From: Sphingomonas quercus | GTDB lineage: Bacteria; Pseudomonadota; Alphaproteobacteria; Sphingomonadales; Sphingomonadaceae | Length of the DNA: 64,000 nucleotides | Direction of reading: 5' to 3' | Assembly (NCBI RefSeq): GCF_018863195.1 | Contig: NZ_JAHKRT010000006.1 | Coordinates: 124,001 to 188,000 of the forward strand | Shown here: one piece after another, positions 40,884 to 48,746 of the stretch | Layout of the letters: each line of letters opens with the position of its first letter | Numbering within the stretch: position 1 is the stretch's first letter | Notes under the pieces: generated by a model | Databases searched by the model: none | What the model saw: the letters and a program-made list of their open reading frames with translations, nothing else | What the model was told of the DNA's origin: nothing | Position numbers and translations under genes: made by a program

Positions 40884-41726
40884 ATGGCACTTTCGCTCAA
40901 CACCAACATCGGCGCGATGGCCGCGCTGCAGACCCTGAACGCCTCGAACCGTTCGATGGAGACGACCCAGAGCCGCATCAACACCGGCCTGAACGTCGCC
41001 AGCACGAAGGACGATTCCGCGAAGTTCACGATCGCCCAGCAGCTGCGCGGCGACGTTGGCGGTCTGGCTTCCGTTACCTCCTCGCTCAACAACGCGAAGA
41101 GCGTCTCGGACGTCGCCGTCTCGGGTACCGAGCAGATCTCGGACATCCTCAACAAGATGAAGGCGCTCGTCGCCCAGACCGAAGGCGCGGACTCCGAGTC
41201 CAAGGAGCGCATCGGCGAGGACTTCAAGGCCTATCAGTCGCAGATCAAGAACATCATCACCTCTTCGGCCTTCAACGGCGTGAACCTGCTCGCTGGCACC
41301 TCTGCCGGCGGTTCCAGCACCACGGCGCTGATCTCGCTGCAGGGTTCGGATGGTGACTCGACGACCTGGGATTTCGAGAAGCTGTCGCTCGACAACCAGG
41401 ACCTGACCACGAAGCTCGCCACCATCACCGGTTCGGGCGAAGCGGTCACCGGTTCGGGCACGATGAGCGACCTCGAGGACGCGTTCGGCAGCGTGCAGGA
41501 CGTGCTCAGCACGCTCGGCGCCAACGCCCGCCGCATCGAGGACCAGCTGGTGTTCACCAGCAAGCTGTCGGACACGATCACGAGCGGCATCGGCAACATG
41601 GTCGACGCTGACCTGGCCAAGGAATCGGCCAACCTCCAGTCGCTGCAGGTCAAGCAGCAGCTGGGCGTGCAGGCTCTCTCCATCGCCAATCAGGCGCCGC
41701 AGACCCTGCTGTCGCTGTTCCGTTAA
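40884..41726 (+). CDS. fliC: Flagellin A
   Basis: A 280-residue flagellin. The N-terminal D0/D1 has LSLNTNIGAMAALQTLNASNRSMETTQSRINTGLNVASTKDDSAKFTIAQQLRGDV. The C-terminal D1/D0 has VKQQLGVQALSIANQAPQTLLSLFR. The middle is short and Ser/Thr-rich (SAGGSSTTALISLQGSDGDSTTWDF), with possible O-glycosylation sites. Most of its length is near-identical to the flagellin at 42251. It follows the putative modification block. The promoter region has two dyads, and the mRNA leader has a hairpin just before AAGGAA. Confidence 0.96.
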   Translation: MALSLNTNIGAMAALQTLNASNRSMETTQSRINTGLNVASTKDDSAKFTIAQQLRGDVGGLASVTSSLNNAKSVSDVAVSGTEQISDILNKMKALVAQTEGADSESKERIGEDFKAYQSQIKNIITSSAFNGVNLLAGTSAGGSSTTALISLQGSDGDSTTWDFEKLSLDNQDLTTKLATITGSGEAVTGSGTMSDLEDAFGSVQDVLSTLGANARRIEDQLVFTSKLSDTITSGIGNMVDADLAKESANLQSLQVKQQLGVQALSIANQAPQTLLSLFR

Positions 41727-41800
41727 TCGATTAACGGAAGGAGGCTGCCACGCCCCCTTCCTCCACCCCCACACCCGGGGGCGTGACAGCCGACAAAGGA

Positions 41801-41830
41801 GGCCGGGATGGTTCGCCATCCCGGCCTTTC
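41801..41830 (+). terminator. Terminator of flagellin A
   Basis: GGCCGGGATGG (41801-41811), TTCG tetraloop, CCATCCCGGCC (41816-41826), then TTTCTTC. The identical stem follows flagellin B. Confidence 0.9.
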
Positions 41831-42050
41831 TTCTTGCGTGCGAAGCCGGCAGCCGATGATGAGCACGCGTGGAGCGGCCGGGCGCCCGGCGGGGCGGCCC
41901 GTGGCCATTTCCGCCGTCGCCATGCCGAACCCTTCGACAGGCTCAGGACAGGCTTGTTTCAGCGTCCAAGCCGCCACAGGCGCCGGCGCCCCGGGGAAAC
42001 GGATGGGCCGCGGATCAAGTCCGGGACAGCGTTTTCTTGGGAGACCCCCC

Positions 42051-42063
42051 GGCAATATTTGCC
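42051..42063. promoter_or_regulatory. FlbD/ftr-like dyad 1 of the second flagellin
   Basis: GGCAA-TAT-TTGCC, a perfect dyad, 17 bp upstream of dyad 2. Confidence 0.65.
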
Positions 42064-42067
42064 GCCA

Positions 42068-42080
42068 GGCAATTTTTTCC
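42068..42080. promoter_or_regulatory. FlbD/ftr-like dyad 2 of the second flagellin
   Basis: GGCAA-TTT-TTTCC. The right arm ends 15 bases before TATAGC (42096-42101). Confidence 0.6.
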
Positions 42081-42206
42081 TGTCTAGTTGGACAGTATAG
42101 CCCTGTTTTCAGGCGTTTTTCCTGCGTCCGATTTTGGCGGCGCATTTTTTCTTCCCAGAATAAGGGCACGGGACGCGCAAGCGACCTGCAGTGGCCAGGG
42201 ACAATC

Positions 42207-42244
42207 CGGGTGCGAAGAATTCGGCCCGATATCCTAGAAGGGAA
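42207..42244 (+). promoter_or_regulatory. Leader hairpin and RBS block of the second flagellin mRNA
   Basis: CGGG-CGAA (42207-42216 with a TG bulge) pairs with TTCG-CCCG (42220-42228) around loop GAA. ATCCTAGAAGGGAA follows. The loop and downstream block match flagellin A while the stem bases differ but still pair. Confidence 0.68.
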
Positions 42245-42250
42245 GTGAAT

Positions 42251-43102
42251 ATGCCTTCAGTCAACACCAATGTCGGCGCAATGGCCGCGCTGCAGGTCCT
42301 CAACGCCACCAACCGTTCGCTGGAAACGACCCAGAGCCGCATCAACACCGGCCTGAACGTCGCCAGCACCAAGGACGATTCCGCCAAGTACACCATCGCC
42401 CAGCAGCTGCGCGGCGATGTCGGCGGTCTGGCTTCCGTCACCTCTTCGCTCAACAACGCGAAGAGCGTCTCGGATGTCGCGGTGTCGGGAACCGAGCAGA
42501 TCTCGGACATCCTCAACAAGATGAAGGCGCTCGTCGCCCAGTCGGAAGGCACGGATGCCGAATCCACGGCTCGCATCGGCAAGGACTTCCAGGCCTATCA
42601 GAACCAGATCGAGAACATCATCACCTCCTCCGGCTTCAACGGCATCAATCTTCTTGCCTCGCCGAACTCCACCGGTGGCGGTTCCAGCACCACGGCGCTG
42701 ATCTCGCTGCAGGGTGGTGATGGTGACTCGACGACCTGGGACTTCGAGAAACTGTCGCTCGACAATGTCGATCTGTCCACGAAGCTCGCCTCCGTCCTCG
42801 GCGGAAGCGCAGAGTGGGCGGCGGCCGGCTCGGTGAAGATGGAGCATCTCGAGGATGCGTTTGGCGAAGTGCAGGACGTGCTCAGCACGCTCGGCGCCAA
42901 TGCCCGTCGCATCGACGACCAGCTCGTCTTCACCAGCAAGCTGTCGGACACGATCACCAGCGGCATCGGCAATCTCGTCGATGCGGACCTGGCCAAGGAA
43001 TCGGCGAGCCTCCAGGCGCTGCAGGTCAAGCAGCAGCTGGGCGTGCAGGCCCTCTCCATCGCCAACCAGGCGCCGCAGACCCTGCTGTCGCTGTTCCGTT
43101 AA
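42251..43102 (+). CDS. fliC: Flagellin B
   Basis: A 283-residue flagellin, PSVNTNVGAMAALQVLNATNRSLETTQSRINTGLNVASTKDDSAKYTIAQQLRGD at the start and the same LGVQALSIANQAPQTLLSLFR end as flagellin A. The main differences are in the middle (SPNSTGGGSSTT, then ASVLGGSAEWAAAGSVKMEHLEDAFGEVQ). ATG 42251 is chosen because AAGGGAAG lies just upstream and the family begins there; an upstream ATG would run through the leader hairpin. Both the gene and its 3' region are a tandem duplicate of flagellin A. Confidence 0.96.
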   Translation: MPSVNTNVGAMAALQVLNATNRSLETTQSRINTGLNVASTKDDSAKYTIAQQLRGDVGGLASVTSSLNNAKSVSDVAVSGTEQISDILNKMKALVAQSEGTDAESTARIGKDFQAYQNQIENIITSSGFNGINLLASPNSTGGGSSTTALISLQGGDGDSTTWDFEKLSLDNVDLSTKLASVLGGSAEWAAAGSVKMEHLEDAFGEVQDVLSTLGANARRIDDQLVFTSKLSDTITSGIGNLVDADLAKESASLQALQVKQQLGVQALSIANQAPQTLLSLFR

Positions 43103-43204
43103 GTCGATAACGGAAGGAGGCTGACGACGCCCCCTTCCTCCACCCCCACCGGGGGCGTGACAGCGACAAGAGGCCGGGATGGTTCGCCATCCCGGCCTTT
43201 TTTT
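43072..43204 (+). terminator. Terminator of flagellin B
   Basis: GGCCGGGATGG (43172-43182), TTCG, CCATCCCGGCC (43187-43197), then seven T. The preceding 3' segment (GGAAGGAGGCTG...CCCCCTTCCTCC) is also shared with flagellin A and can fold. Confidence 0.9.
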
Positions 43205-43384
43205 GTGGACAGCGGGGCGGGTGCCAATGCCAAAGCCCGCCACGCGGGAACCCTTCGACAGGCTCGAGACAGGCTTGTGTCCGCAACCACCCGGCCACAC
43301 ACCCCTGCGCTTGCAAGGGCGTGGACCCTGAAACAAGTTCAGGGTGACGACGAGCGGTGGGGCGGCCGGGCCCCATTCCGCACC

Positions 43385-43415
43385 CCGTCATGCTGAACCT
43401 GTTTCAGCATCCACC
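43385..43415. repeat. REP-like hairpin element
   Basis: CCGTCATGCTGAA, loop CCTG, then TTTCAGCATCCACC. Same family as 22183, 22320 and 25228. Confidence 0.65.
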
Positions 43416-43547
43416 CGGCCACACACCCGCCTGCGCTCGCAAAGGCGCGGTCCCGAAACTACGATGTCCCGGGCCTGTCGAGGCGCCCGGGGTGACGACA
43501 AGTGGTGACCGGCGGTCATCTCACGCCGACCCGACCGTCATTCACAA

Positions 43548-43582
43548 TAAAAAACCCCTCCGGCGTGAGGCCGGAGGGGTTT
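43548..43582. terminator. Terminator of flgD, bidirectional
   Basis: CCCCTCCGG (43555-43563) pairs with CCGGAGGGG (43571-43579). Seven A on the left give U on the minus strand; TTT on the right. Confidence 0.85.
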
Positions 43583-43606
43583 CTCCCCGGATAGGTTATG
43601 ACAGGT

Positions 43607-44305
43607 TCAGTCGCCGGCCTGCTGGGCTGCGGCAGGCGCCGAGACCGCGACCAGGCTCGCCAGCGGAAAGCGCAGGCCGTTGACGCTGAGCATGACGTTG
43701 GCGCCATCGGTGACGACTTCCTTGACGGTGCCGACCGAGTTGATCGTCGTCTTGACGGCGTTGTTGTTGGCATCGGTAGCCGCGATCGACAGCGTGTAGC
43801 CGCCATCGGCCGCGCGATCGCCGTTGGTCTTGATGCCGTCCCAGCTGAAGCGGCCCTGGGTGTCGGGCGTCAGATCCACCTTCTTGACGACCGCGCCGGA
43901 CGAATCCTTGACGGTCGCGGTGACCGCGGCCGGCTTGGTGTCGAAGGCGTAGCTCCACGTCGCCGGCTTGCCGTCGGCGAGGCCCGAGGTGGCGGAATCA
44001 AAGCGGCCCTCCTGCCCGATATAGGAAGCGGACTGGGCCATATCCTGCGTCGACATGCGCGCCAGCATGTCCTTCAGCGTGCTGGTCTGCTGCATCGACT
44101 GCTCGACCTGCGAGAACTGGACGAGCTGCTGGGTATATTCCGACGTGTCCATCGGGTTGAGCGGATCCTGGTTCTGCATCTGCGTGGTGAGCAGCTTCAG
44201 GAACATGTTGAAATCGGGCGCGATCAGGCTCTTGCTGTCGGTGTCCGTCTTCTGCTGGGCGCCGGCCGAGGAGGCCGCGCTGCTGTCGGGGATGGTCGTC
44301 GCCAT
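43607..44305 (-). CDS. flgD: Hook cap protein FlgD
   Basis: A 232-residue protein. The N-terminal export/assembly region has FNMFLKLLTTQMQNQDPLNPMDTSEYTQQLVQFSQVEQSMQQ, diagnostic for FlgD. The C-terminal Fn3/tudor-like part has ATWSYAFDTKPAAVTATVKDSSG and GRFSWDGIKTNGDRAADGGYTLSI. It caps the growing hook. It follows fliK by 13 bp, so hook length control and capping share one operon, apart from flgE. Confidence 0.95.
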   Translation of the reverse strand: MATTIPDSSAASSAGAQQKTDTDSKSLIAPDFNMFLKLLTTQMQNQDPLNPMDTSEYTQQLVQFSQVEQSMQQTSTLKDMLARMSTQDMAQSASYIGQEGRFDSATSGLADGKPATWSYAFDTKPAAVTATVKDSSGAVVKKVDLTPDTQGRFSWDGIKTNGDRAADGGYTLSIAATDANNNAVKTTINSVGTVKEVVTDGANVMLSVNGLRFPLASLVAVSAPAAAQQAGD

Positions 44306-44318
44306 GGCGTGCCGTTCC

Positions 44319-45764
44319 TTATGCCATCATGTCGATACGGCCGCTCGTGCGGAGCTGCCGGTAAGCGGGTTCGTCCTCGGCGAGGCCATCGGCGCCGCCC
44401 GCCGCACTGCCGCGGCTGTTCGTTCCGTCCTGCTGGGCCTGGCGCCATTGCTGGCCGCCATCGCCACTGCGGCTATCGAAGCGGAAGGACTGGCTGTCGG
44501 AGCGCACGCCGGCATCGGACAGCGCGCGGACGAGATCGGCCGAGTCCCGCTTCAACAGGTCGAGCGCGCCGTGATTGTCGGCGGCGACGACGGCGCGAAG
44601 GCCGCCATCCTTGTCGAAGGACATGCGCACCTCGATGCGGCCCATCTCGGGCGGATCGAGGCGGACGAGGATTTCATGACGGCCGGCGGCAACGCTGCGC
44701 GCGATCTCCACGCCCATGTCGTGACCGATGCGGCCGGTCTGGGCGGCAACGGTGGCGTGGGCGGCCTCGGTGCTGGTCTGGGCGAGGTTGGCGGCATAGA
44801 CCGTGCCGAAGCTCGCCGGCTTGGTGTCGGCGGGCACGCTCTGCGCCAGCAGGGTCGAGGAAAGCCCGCCCTGGGCGAGCTGGTGGGTCTGCACGGCGGG
44901 GCCGGCGTCGCGCGCCGCCGGCGCAGCGGCACCGGTATCGGCATCGGCAGTAGGAGAAGCAGCGACCTCGCCTTTGGCAGCCGTGCGCGACAATGCGCCG
45001 GACAGGCCGGGCAGCGCCGCGTCGGCGGGGGGGGCCTCGTCCTGCGCCACGGTGGCGGCGACGGCCTGCTGCGGCGCGACCACCGGCATCGGCAGGGCGG
45101 CGGCGGTGGCGGCGGCAGTCGCCTGCGCCGGATCGGCCTTGGTGTCGGCTTTGGGGGCGGCGGCGCTGTCCTGCTTCTTCGCCGGAGCGGCCGGCTTCGG
45201 CGCCGCAATCCCGGCGGTGGCGGCGGCGAGCGGCTGCTCGACGATCGCATCTGCGGCGGCGGCCTGCTGGGCGAGCGCGGGCGTCTGGATCGGTTTGGTC
45301 GCGGCAACGGGCGCCGGGGGCGTCGCCGGCAATGTCGGGTCGGCGGGCTTCACCGCATCGTCGGCAAGCGAGCCCGCAAGCGTGTTGGCCGCGTCGTCGC
45401 CCAGCGCCAGTTCGCCCGGCGTCGGCGCGATCGGATCGGCCTCGGCGGCGCCGGCCGGCAGGTCGGGGAGCGGCGGCGCCTCGACAGCGGGTTCGGCGAC
45501 GGCCTGTTCGAGCGTTTCATTCGTGGCGTCGGCGGGCGCGGGCTTGTCGGCCTTCGCGGTCGCACCGGCGGGCCTGTCGGCGGCCGTCTTGTCGGCAGCC
45601 GGCTCCTGCTGCTGCGCCTGCTGGCTCGGGCGAACCGGGGCGGCGGCCGGCTTGTTGTCGTCGACCATCGCGCCAAACGCCGAGCCCGCCGCGGACGAGC
45701 CATTATCGGCGGGGCGCACCGGCGCCGGCGCGGGAGAGCGGGAGACGATCGACGGGATGCTCAT
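44319..45764 (-). CDS. fliK: Hook-length control protein FliK
   Basis: A 481-residue protein. Most of it (about 1-350) is low-complexity and Ala/Pro/Asp-rich, like FliK ruler regions. The C-terminal switch domain has GRHEILVRLDPPEMGRIEVRMSFDKDGGLRAVVAADNHGALDLLKRDSADLVRALSDAGV, the Flg_hook domain. A Gln/Gly-rich tail follows. A CTATAA box lies 39 bp upstream. It leads fliK-flgD. Confidence 0.9.
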   Translation of the reverse strand: MSIPSIVSRSPAPAPVRPADNGSSAAGSAFGAMVDDNKPAAAPVRPSQQAQQQEPAADKTAADRPAGATAKADKPAPADATNETLEQAVAEPAVEAPPLPDLPAGAAEADPIAPTPGELALGDDAANTLAGSLADDAVKPADPTLPATPPAPVAATKPIQTPALAQQAAAADAIVEQPLAAATAGIAAPKPAAPAKKQDSAAAPKADTKADPAQATAAATAAALPMPVVAPQQAVAATVAQDEAPPADAALPGLSGALSRTAAKGEVAASPTADADTGAAAPAARDAGPAVQTHQLAQGGLSSTLLAQSVPADTKPASFGTVYAANLAQTSTEAAHATVAAQTGRIGHDMGVEIARSVAAGRHEILVRLDPPEMGRIEVRMSFDKDGGLRAVVAADNHGALDLLKRDSADLVRALSDAGVRSDSQSFRFDSRSGDGGQQWRQAQQDGTNSRGSAAGGADGLAEDEPAYRQLRTSGRIDMMA

Positions 45765-45802
45765 CAGGCGTGCTTTCTGGGCGTATGGCGCCCCTTCATC
45801 CG

Positions 45803-45808
45803 TTATAG
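45803..45808 (-). promoter_or_regulatory. CTATAA box upstream of fliK-flgD
   Basis: Minus-strand ACCCTCTATAACGG, 39 bp before the fliK start. Confidence 0.55.
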
Positions 45809-45854
45809 AGGGTTTCCCCGCGCTGCGGTCGCGACCGGCCGATCATTTCGCCCG

Positions 45855-47936
45855 TCAACCGATCGACCCGAGGCTGCGGATGCGGGCCCGCGCATGGATC
45901 TCGTTCTGGGAGAGCACCACCGTCGCCGGCCGGATGCGCTCGACGATCGAGCGCACGAACGGCCGGAGCGCCGGGCTGGTCATCAGGCAGGGGATCTCCC
46001 CCTTGCTGGCCAGCGTGTCGTAGGTCTCCTTCAGCGAATTGATGAACGCCTGCAGGCTGGACGGCGCCATGGCGAGCTGACGATCGTCGCCCTGGCCGAT
46101 GATGCTTTCCGCGAATTGCTCGTCCCATTGCGGTGTCAGGGTGACGATCGGGATGGCGCCGTCGCGCATCTGCTGCGCCGAGATCTGGCGGGCAAGCCGG
46201 CTGCGGACATGTTCCGTCACCAGCGTGATGTTGGCGGTGTAGCCGGTGGCCTCGGCGATGCCCTCCAGGATCGACGGCAGGTCGCGGATCGACACGCCCT
46301 CGGCGAGCAGGTTCTGCAGGATGCGCTGGATGCCGGAGATGGAGATTTTGGACGGGATGATGTCGGCGATCAGCTTCTCCGAATCCTTGTGGCATTCGGA
46401 CAGCAGCTTCTGCGTTTCCGAATAGGAGAGCAGATCGGCGATATTCTCCTTCACGATCTCGGTCAGGTGGGTGGTGATGATCGTGCCGCTGTTGACGACG
46501 GTGAGGCCGCGCAGGCCCGCCTCGTCGCGCAGCGATCGCTCGATCCACAGCGCCGGCAGGTTGAACACCGGCTCGCGCGTGTCCTCGCCCTTCAGGCCGA
46601 CATTGCCGCCACCCGGATTGATGACCATCAGCTTGTCGATGCGGATCTGGCCGCGCGCCGCCTCGGTCTCCTTGACGTAGATGACATAGTCGTTGGGCTG
46701 GAGCGACATGTTGTCGAGGATGCGCACCGACGGCAGCACGAAGCCGAAATCGATCGCCATCTGGCGGCGCAGCGCGCGCACCTGATCGTCGAGCCGCGGC
46801 TCGGCGTTGCTGTCATTGATCAGCGGCAGCAGCGCATAGCCGAGCTCGATACGCACCGTGTCGATGGCGAGGGTACGCGCGATCGGCTCGTCGACCTGGG
46901 CCTCCTGCTGCTCGGCCATCGCCTTCTGCATGCGGGTCCGGGCGCGCTCCAGCTCAGCGGTCTTGGACATGCGCCAGGCGAGGAAGCCGCAGAACGCGCC
47001 GAACACCGCGAACGGCACGAACGGCAGGCCCGGCATCAGCGCGAGCATGCCCATCAGCACCCCGGCCATGCCGAACGCCTTGGGATAGCGGCCGAGCTGG
47101 GCGCTCAGCGCCTCGCCGGTCTTGCCCTCGACGCCACCCTTGGTGACGAGCAGGCCAGCCGCGGTCGACACGATCAGCGCCGGGATCTGGCTGACCAGGC
47201 CGTCACCGGCGGTCAGCACCGTATAGGTGTGGAAGGCCTCCCCGAACGGCACGCCATGAATGACCACGCCGATGATCAGGCCGACGAGGATGTTGATGCC
47301 GGTGATGACGAGGCCGGCGACCGCGTCGCCCTTCACGAACTTGGAGGCGCCGTCCATCGCGCCGTAGAAGCCGCTTTCCGCCTCGATCTCGCTGCGGCGC
47401 TCCTTGGCCTGCTGCTCATTGATCATGCCGGCGGACAGATCGGCGTCGATCGCCATCTGCTTGCCGGGCATCGAATCGAGGCTGAAGCGGGCCGCCACCT
47501 CGGCGATGCGGCCGGCGCCCTTGGTGATGACGACGAAGTTGATGACGACGAGGATCAGGAAGATGGTGAGGCCGATCACGGTCTCGCCACCCATCAGGAA
47601 TTCACCGAATGCGCCGATCACCCCGCCGGCCGCCTGATGCCCCTCATGGCCGTGGCCGAGGATCAGGCGGGTCGAGGCGAGGTTGAGGCCCAGCCTGAGC
47701 ATGGTGACGATGAGCAGGATGGTCGGGAAGCTCGACAGCTGCAGCGGCTTCTCGATGAACAGCGCCGTCATCAGGATGAGGACCGACGCCGTGATCGACA
47801 GCGACAAGCCGAAATCGAGCAGCCAGCCCGGCATCGGCAGGATCAGCATGGCGATGATCGCGATCACCGCGCCGGCGAGCGCGAGGTCGCGGCTGCCGGA
47901 GAACTGCTTCAGGATTTTCTCGACCTGGGGCGGCAT
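45855..47936 (-). CDS. flhA: Flagellar export gate protein FlhA
   Basis: A 693-residue protein. The N-terminal half has eight membrane helices and the loop RFSLDSMPGKQMAIDADLSAGMI, the FHIPEP signature. The cytoplasmic domain includes LGYALLPLIND, RILDNMSLQPNDYVIYVKETEAARG and the C-terminal QISAQQMRDGAIPIVTLTPQWDEQF. It forms the nonameric docking ring. It ends the fliF-fliN-flbD-like-flhA group. No flhB, fliP, fliQ or fliR is in the window. Confidence 0.97.
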   Translation of the reverse strand: MPPQVEKILKQFSGSRDLALAGAVIAIIAMLILPMPGWLLDFGLSLSITASVLILMTALFIEKPLQLSSFPTILLIVTMLRLGLNLASTRLILGHGHEGHQAAGGVIGAFGEFLMGGETVIGLTIFLILVVINFVVITKGAGRIAEVAARFSLDSMPGKQMAIDADLSAGMINEQQAKERRSEIEAESGFYGAMDGASKFVKGDAVAGLVITGINILVGLIIGVVIHGVPFGEAFHTYTVLTAGDGLVSQIPALIVSTAAGLLVTKGGVEGKTGEALSAQLGRYPKAFGMAGVLMGMLALMPGLPFVPFAVFGAFCGFLAWRMSKTAELERARTRMQKAMAEQQEAQVDEPIARTLAIDTVRIELGYALLPLINDSNAEPRLDDQVRALRRQMAIDFGFVLPSVRILDNMSLQPNDYVIYVKETEAARGQIRIDKLMVINPGGGNVGLKGEDTREPVFNLPALWIERSLRDEAGLRGLTVVNSGTIITTHLTEIVKENIADLLSYSETQKLLSECHKDSEKLIADIIPSKISISGIQRILQNLLAEGVSIRDLPSILEGIAEATGYTANITLVTEHVRSRLARQISAQQMRDGAIPIVTLTPQWDEQFAESIIGQGDDRQLAMAPSSLQAFINSLKETYDTLASKGEIPCLMTSPALRPFVRSIVERIRPATVVLSQNEIHARARIRSLGSIG

Positions 47937-47959
47937 CGGAAACGGGCTCCGGAAAGGGA

Positions 47960-48382
47960 TCAGGACGCCGGCGAGACGGGCACGCCGTCCTCGATGAAGC
48001 TGCGCAGCTTGTTGCGCATCGTGCGCACCGAGATGCCGAGGATCGTCGCCGCCGAGGTGCGGTTGCCGCGGCAGCGCGCCAGCGTGCCGAGGATCAGCGC
48101 GCGCTCGACATCGGCGACGCTGCGGCCGACGAGCCCCTCGATCACCGCCGGGCCGGCGCCGAGGCGGGACAACACGTCCGACACGTCGATCGGCACGTCC
48201 ACGGCGACGAGGCCGCCCTGGGCCCGTTCGCGCAGCCGATCCAGCATGCCGGCATCGGCCGGGCGGATGACGAGCGCTTCACGGCCGGCGCGTGCCAGCC
48301 CCGCGGCAACCTCGGCAGCCGCAAGCGGCTCGCCGACGAGGAGGATATGGGACGTTTCCTTGGGAGCCTGAACGTGAGCCAT
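47960..48382 (-). CDS. flbD: FlbD-like regulator lacking the AAA+ domain
   Basis: A 140-residue protein. Residues 1-80 are a degenerate receiver-like domain (SHILLVGEPLAAAEVAAGLARAGREALVIRP) with no phosphoacceptor Asp. Residues 85-127 are a Fis-type HTH (GLVGRSVADVERALILGTLARCRGNRTSAATILGISVRTMRNKLRSF) close to that of FlbD/NtrC activators. The AAA+ sigma-54-activating domain (Walker A, GAFTGA) is absent, and the gene is packed between fliN (TAATG overlap) and flhA (23 bp), so it is not cut by the window. It can still bind DNA, probably the GGCAA-N3-TTGCC dyads. Confidence 0.8.
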   Translation of the reverse strand: MAHVQAPKETSHILLVGEPLAAAEVAAGLARAGREALVIRPADAGMLDRLRERAQGGLVAVDVPIDVSDVLSRLGAGPAVIEGLVGRSVADVERALILGTLARCRGNRTSAATILGISVRTMRNKLRSFIEDGVPVSPAS

Positions 48383-48735
48383 TAACGATCCTGCCTGACG
48401 ATTTCGGTGAGGGTCACGCCGAGTGCGCTGTCGATCAGCACCACTTCGCCGCGGGCGATCAGCCGGTTGTTCACGAAAATGTCGACGGGCTCGCCGACAC
48501 GGCGGTCCAGCTCGACGACATCACCATTTTTCAGGCGCATGAGCTGGCCGATGTCCATGCGCGAGCGGCCAAGTACGGCCTGCACCTTCACCGGCACGTC
48601 GAACACGGCGTGCAGGTCGGCGGAGGTGGGCGGCGCCGACGGGATCTCCGGGGCGTTGTCGATCTGATCGGTCTCGGTGGCATCCGAGCCGAAATGGGTC
48701 GGCGCGAGCTGACGCGGTTCGGAATTCTCGATCAT
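48382..48735 (-). CDS. fliN: Flagellar switch protein FliN
   Basis: A 117-residue C-ring protein with the SpoA domain FDVPVKVQAVLGRSRMDIGQLMRLKNGDVVELDRRVGEPVDIFVNNRLIARGEVVLIDSALGVTLTEIV. ATG 48735 has GAGG five bases upstream; ATG 48750 overlaps the fliF stop (ATGA) and is an alternative. The N-terminal 35 residues are acidic and variable. Between fliF and the FlbD-like gene. Confidence 0.95.
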   Translation of the reverse strand: MIENSEPRQLAPTHFGSDATETDQIDNAPEIPSAPPTSADLHAVFDVPVKVQAVLGRSRMDIGQLMRLKNGDVVELDRRVGEPVDIFVNNRLIARGEVVLIDSALGVTLTEIVRQDR

Positions 48736-48746
48736 GCTATCCTCGT

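Larger units (their letters stand above)
41727..42250. other. Flagellin intergenic region
   Basis: No gene seen. It holds the terminator of flagellin A, a CCCTTCGACAGGCTCAGG-type dispersed repeat at about 41930-41955 (also at 43250-43275), and the promoter, dyads and leader of flagellin B. Confidence 0.7.
43103..43606. other. Intergenic region between flagellin B and flgD
   Basis: No gene seen. It holds the flagellin B terminator, a CCCTTCGACAGGCTC-type repeat at about 43250-43275, a REP-like hairpin at 43385-43415, degenerate repeat fragments to about 43500, and the flgD terminator. Confidence 0.7.

Noticed and set aside
40676-42080. Dyads as sigma-54 promoters (GG...GC)
   Set aside because: GG and GC are separated by 8 bases, not the strict 10, and the motif is symmetric, which suits a dimeric protein better.
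42161-42187. FliA promoter for flagellin B (TAAG-N15-AGCGACCT)
   Set aside because: Only the -35 and a CGA core fit; the -10 lacks the ATAA end, so it is too weak to annotate.
44055-48371. Very long plus-strand open frame (about 1438 codons) opposite fliK, flhA and the FlbD-like gene
   Set aside because: Low-complexity Arg/Gly/Ala/Asp-rich translation without domains; antisense shadow of well-supported genes in high-GC DNA.
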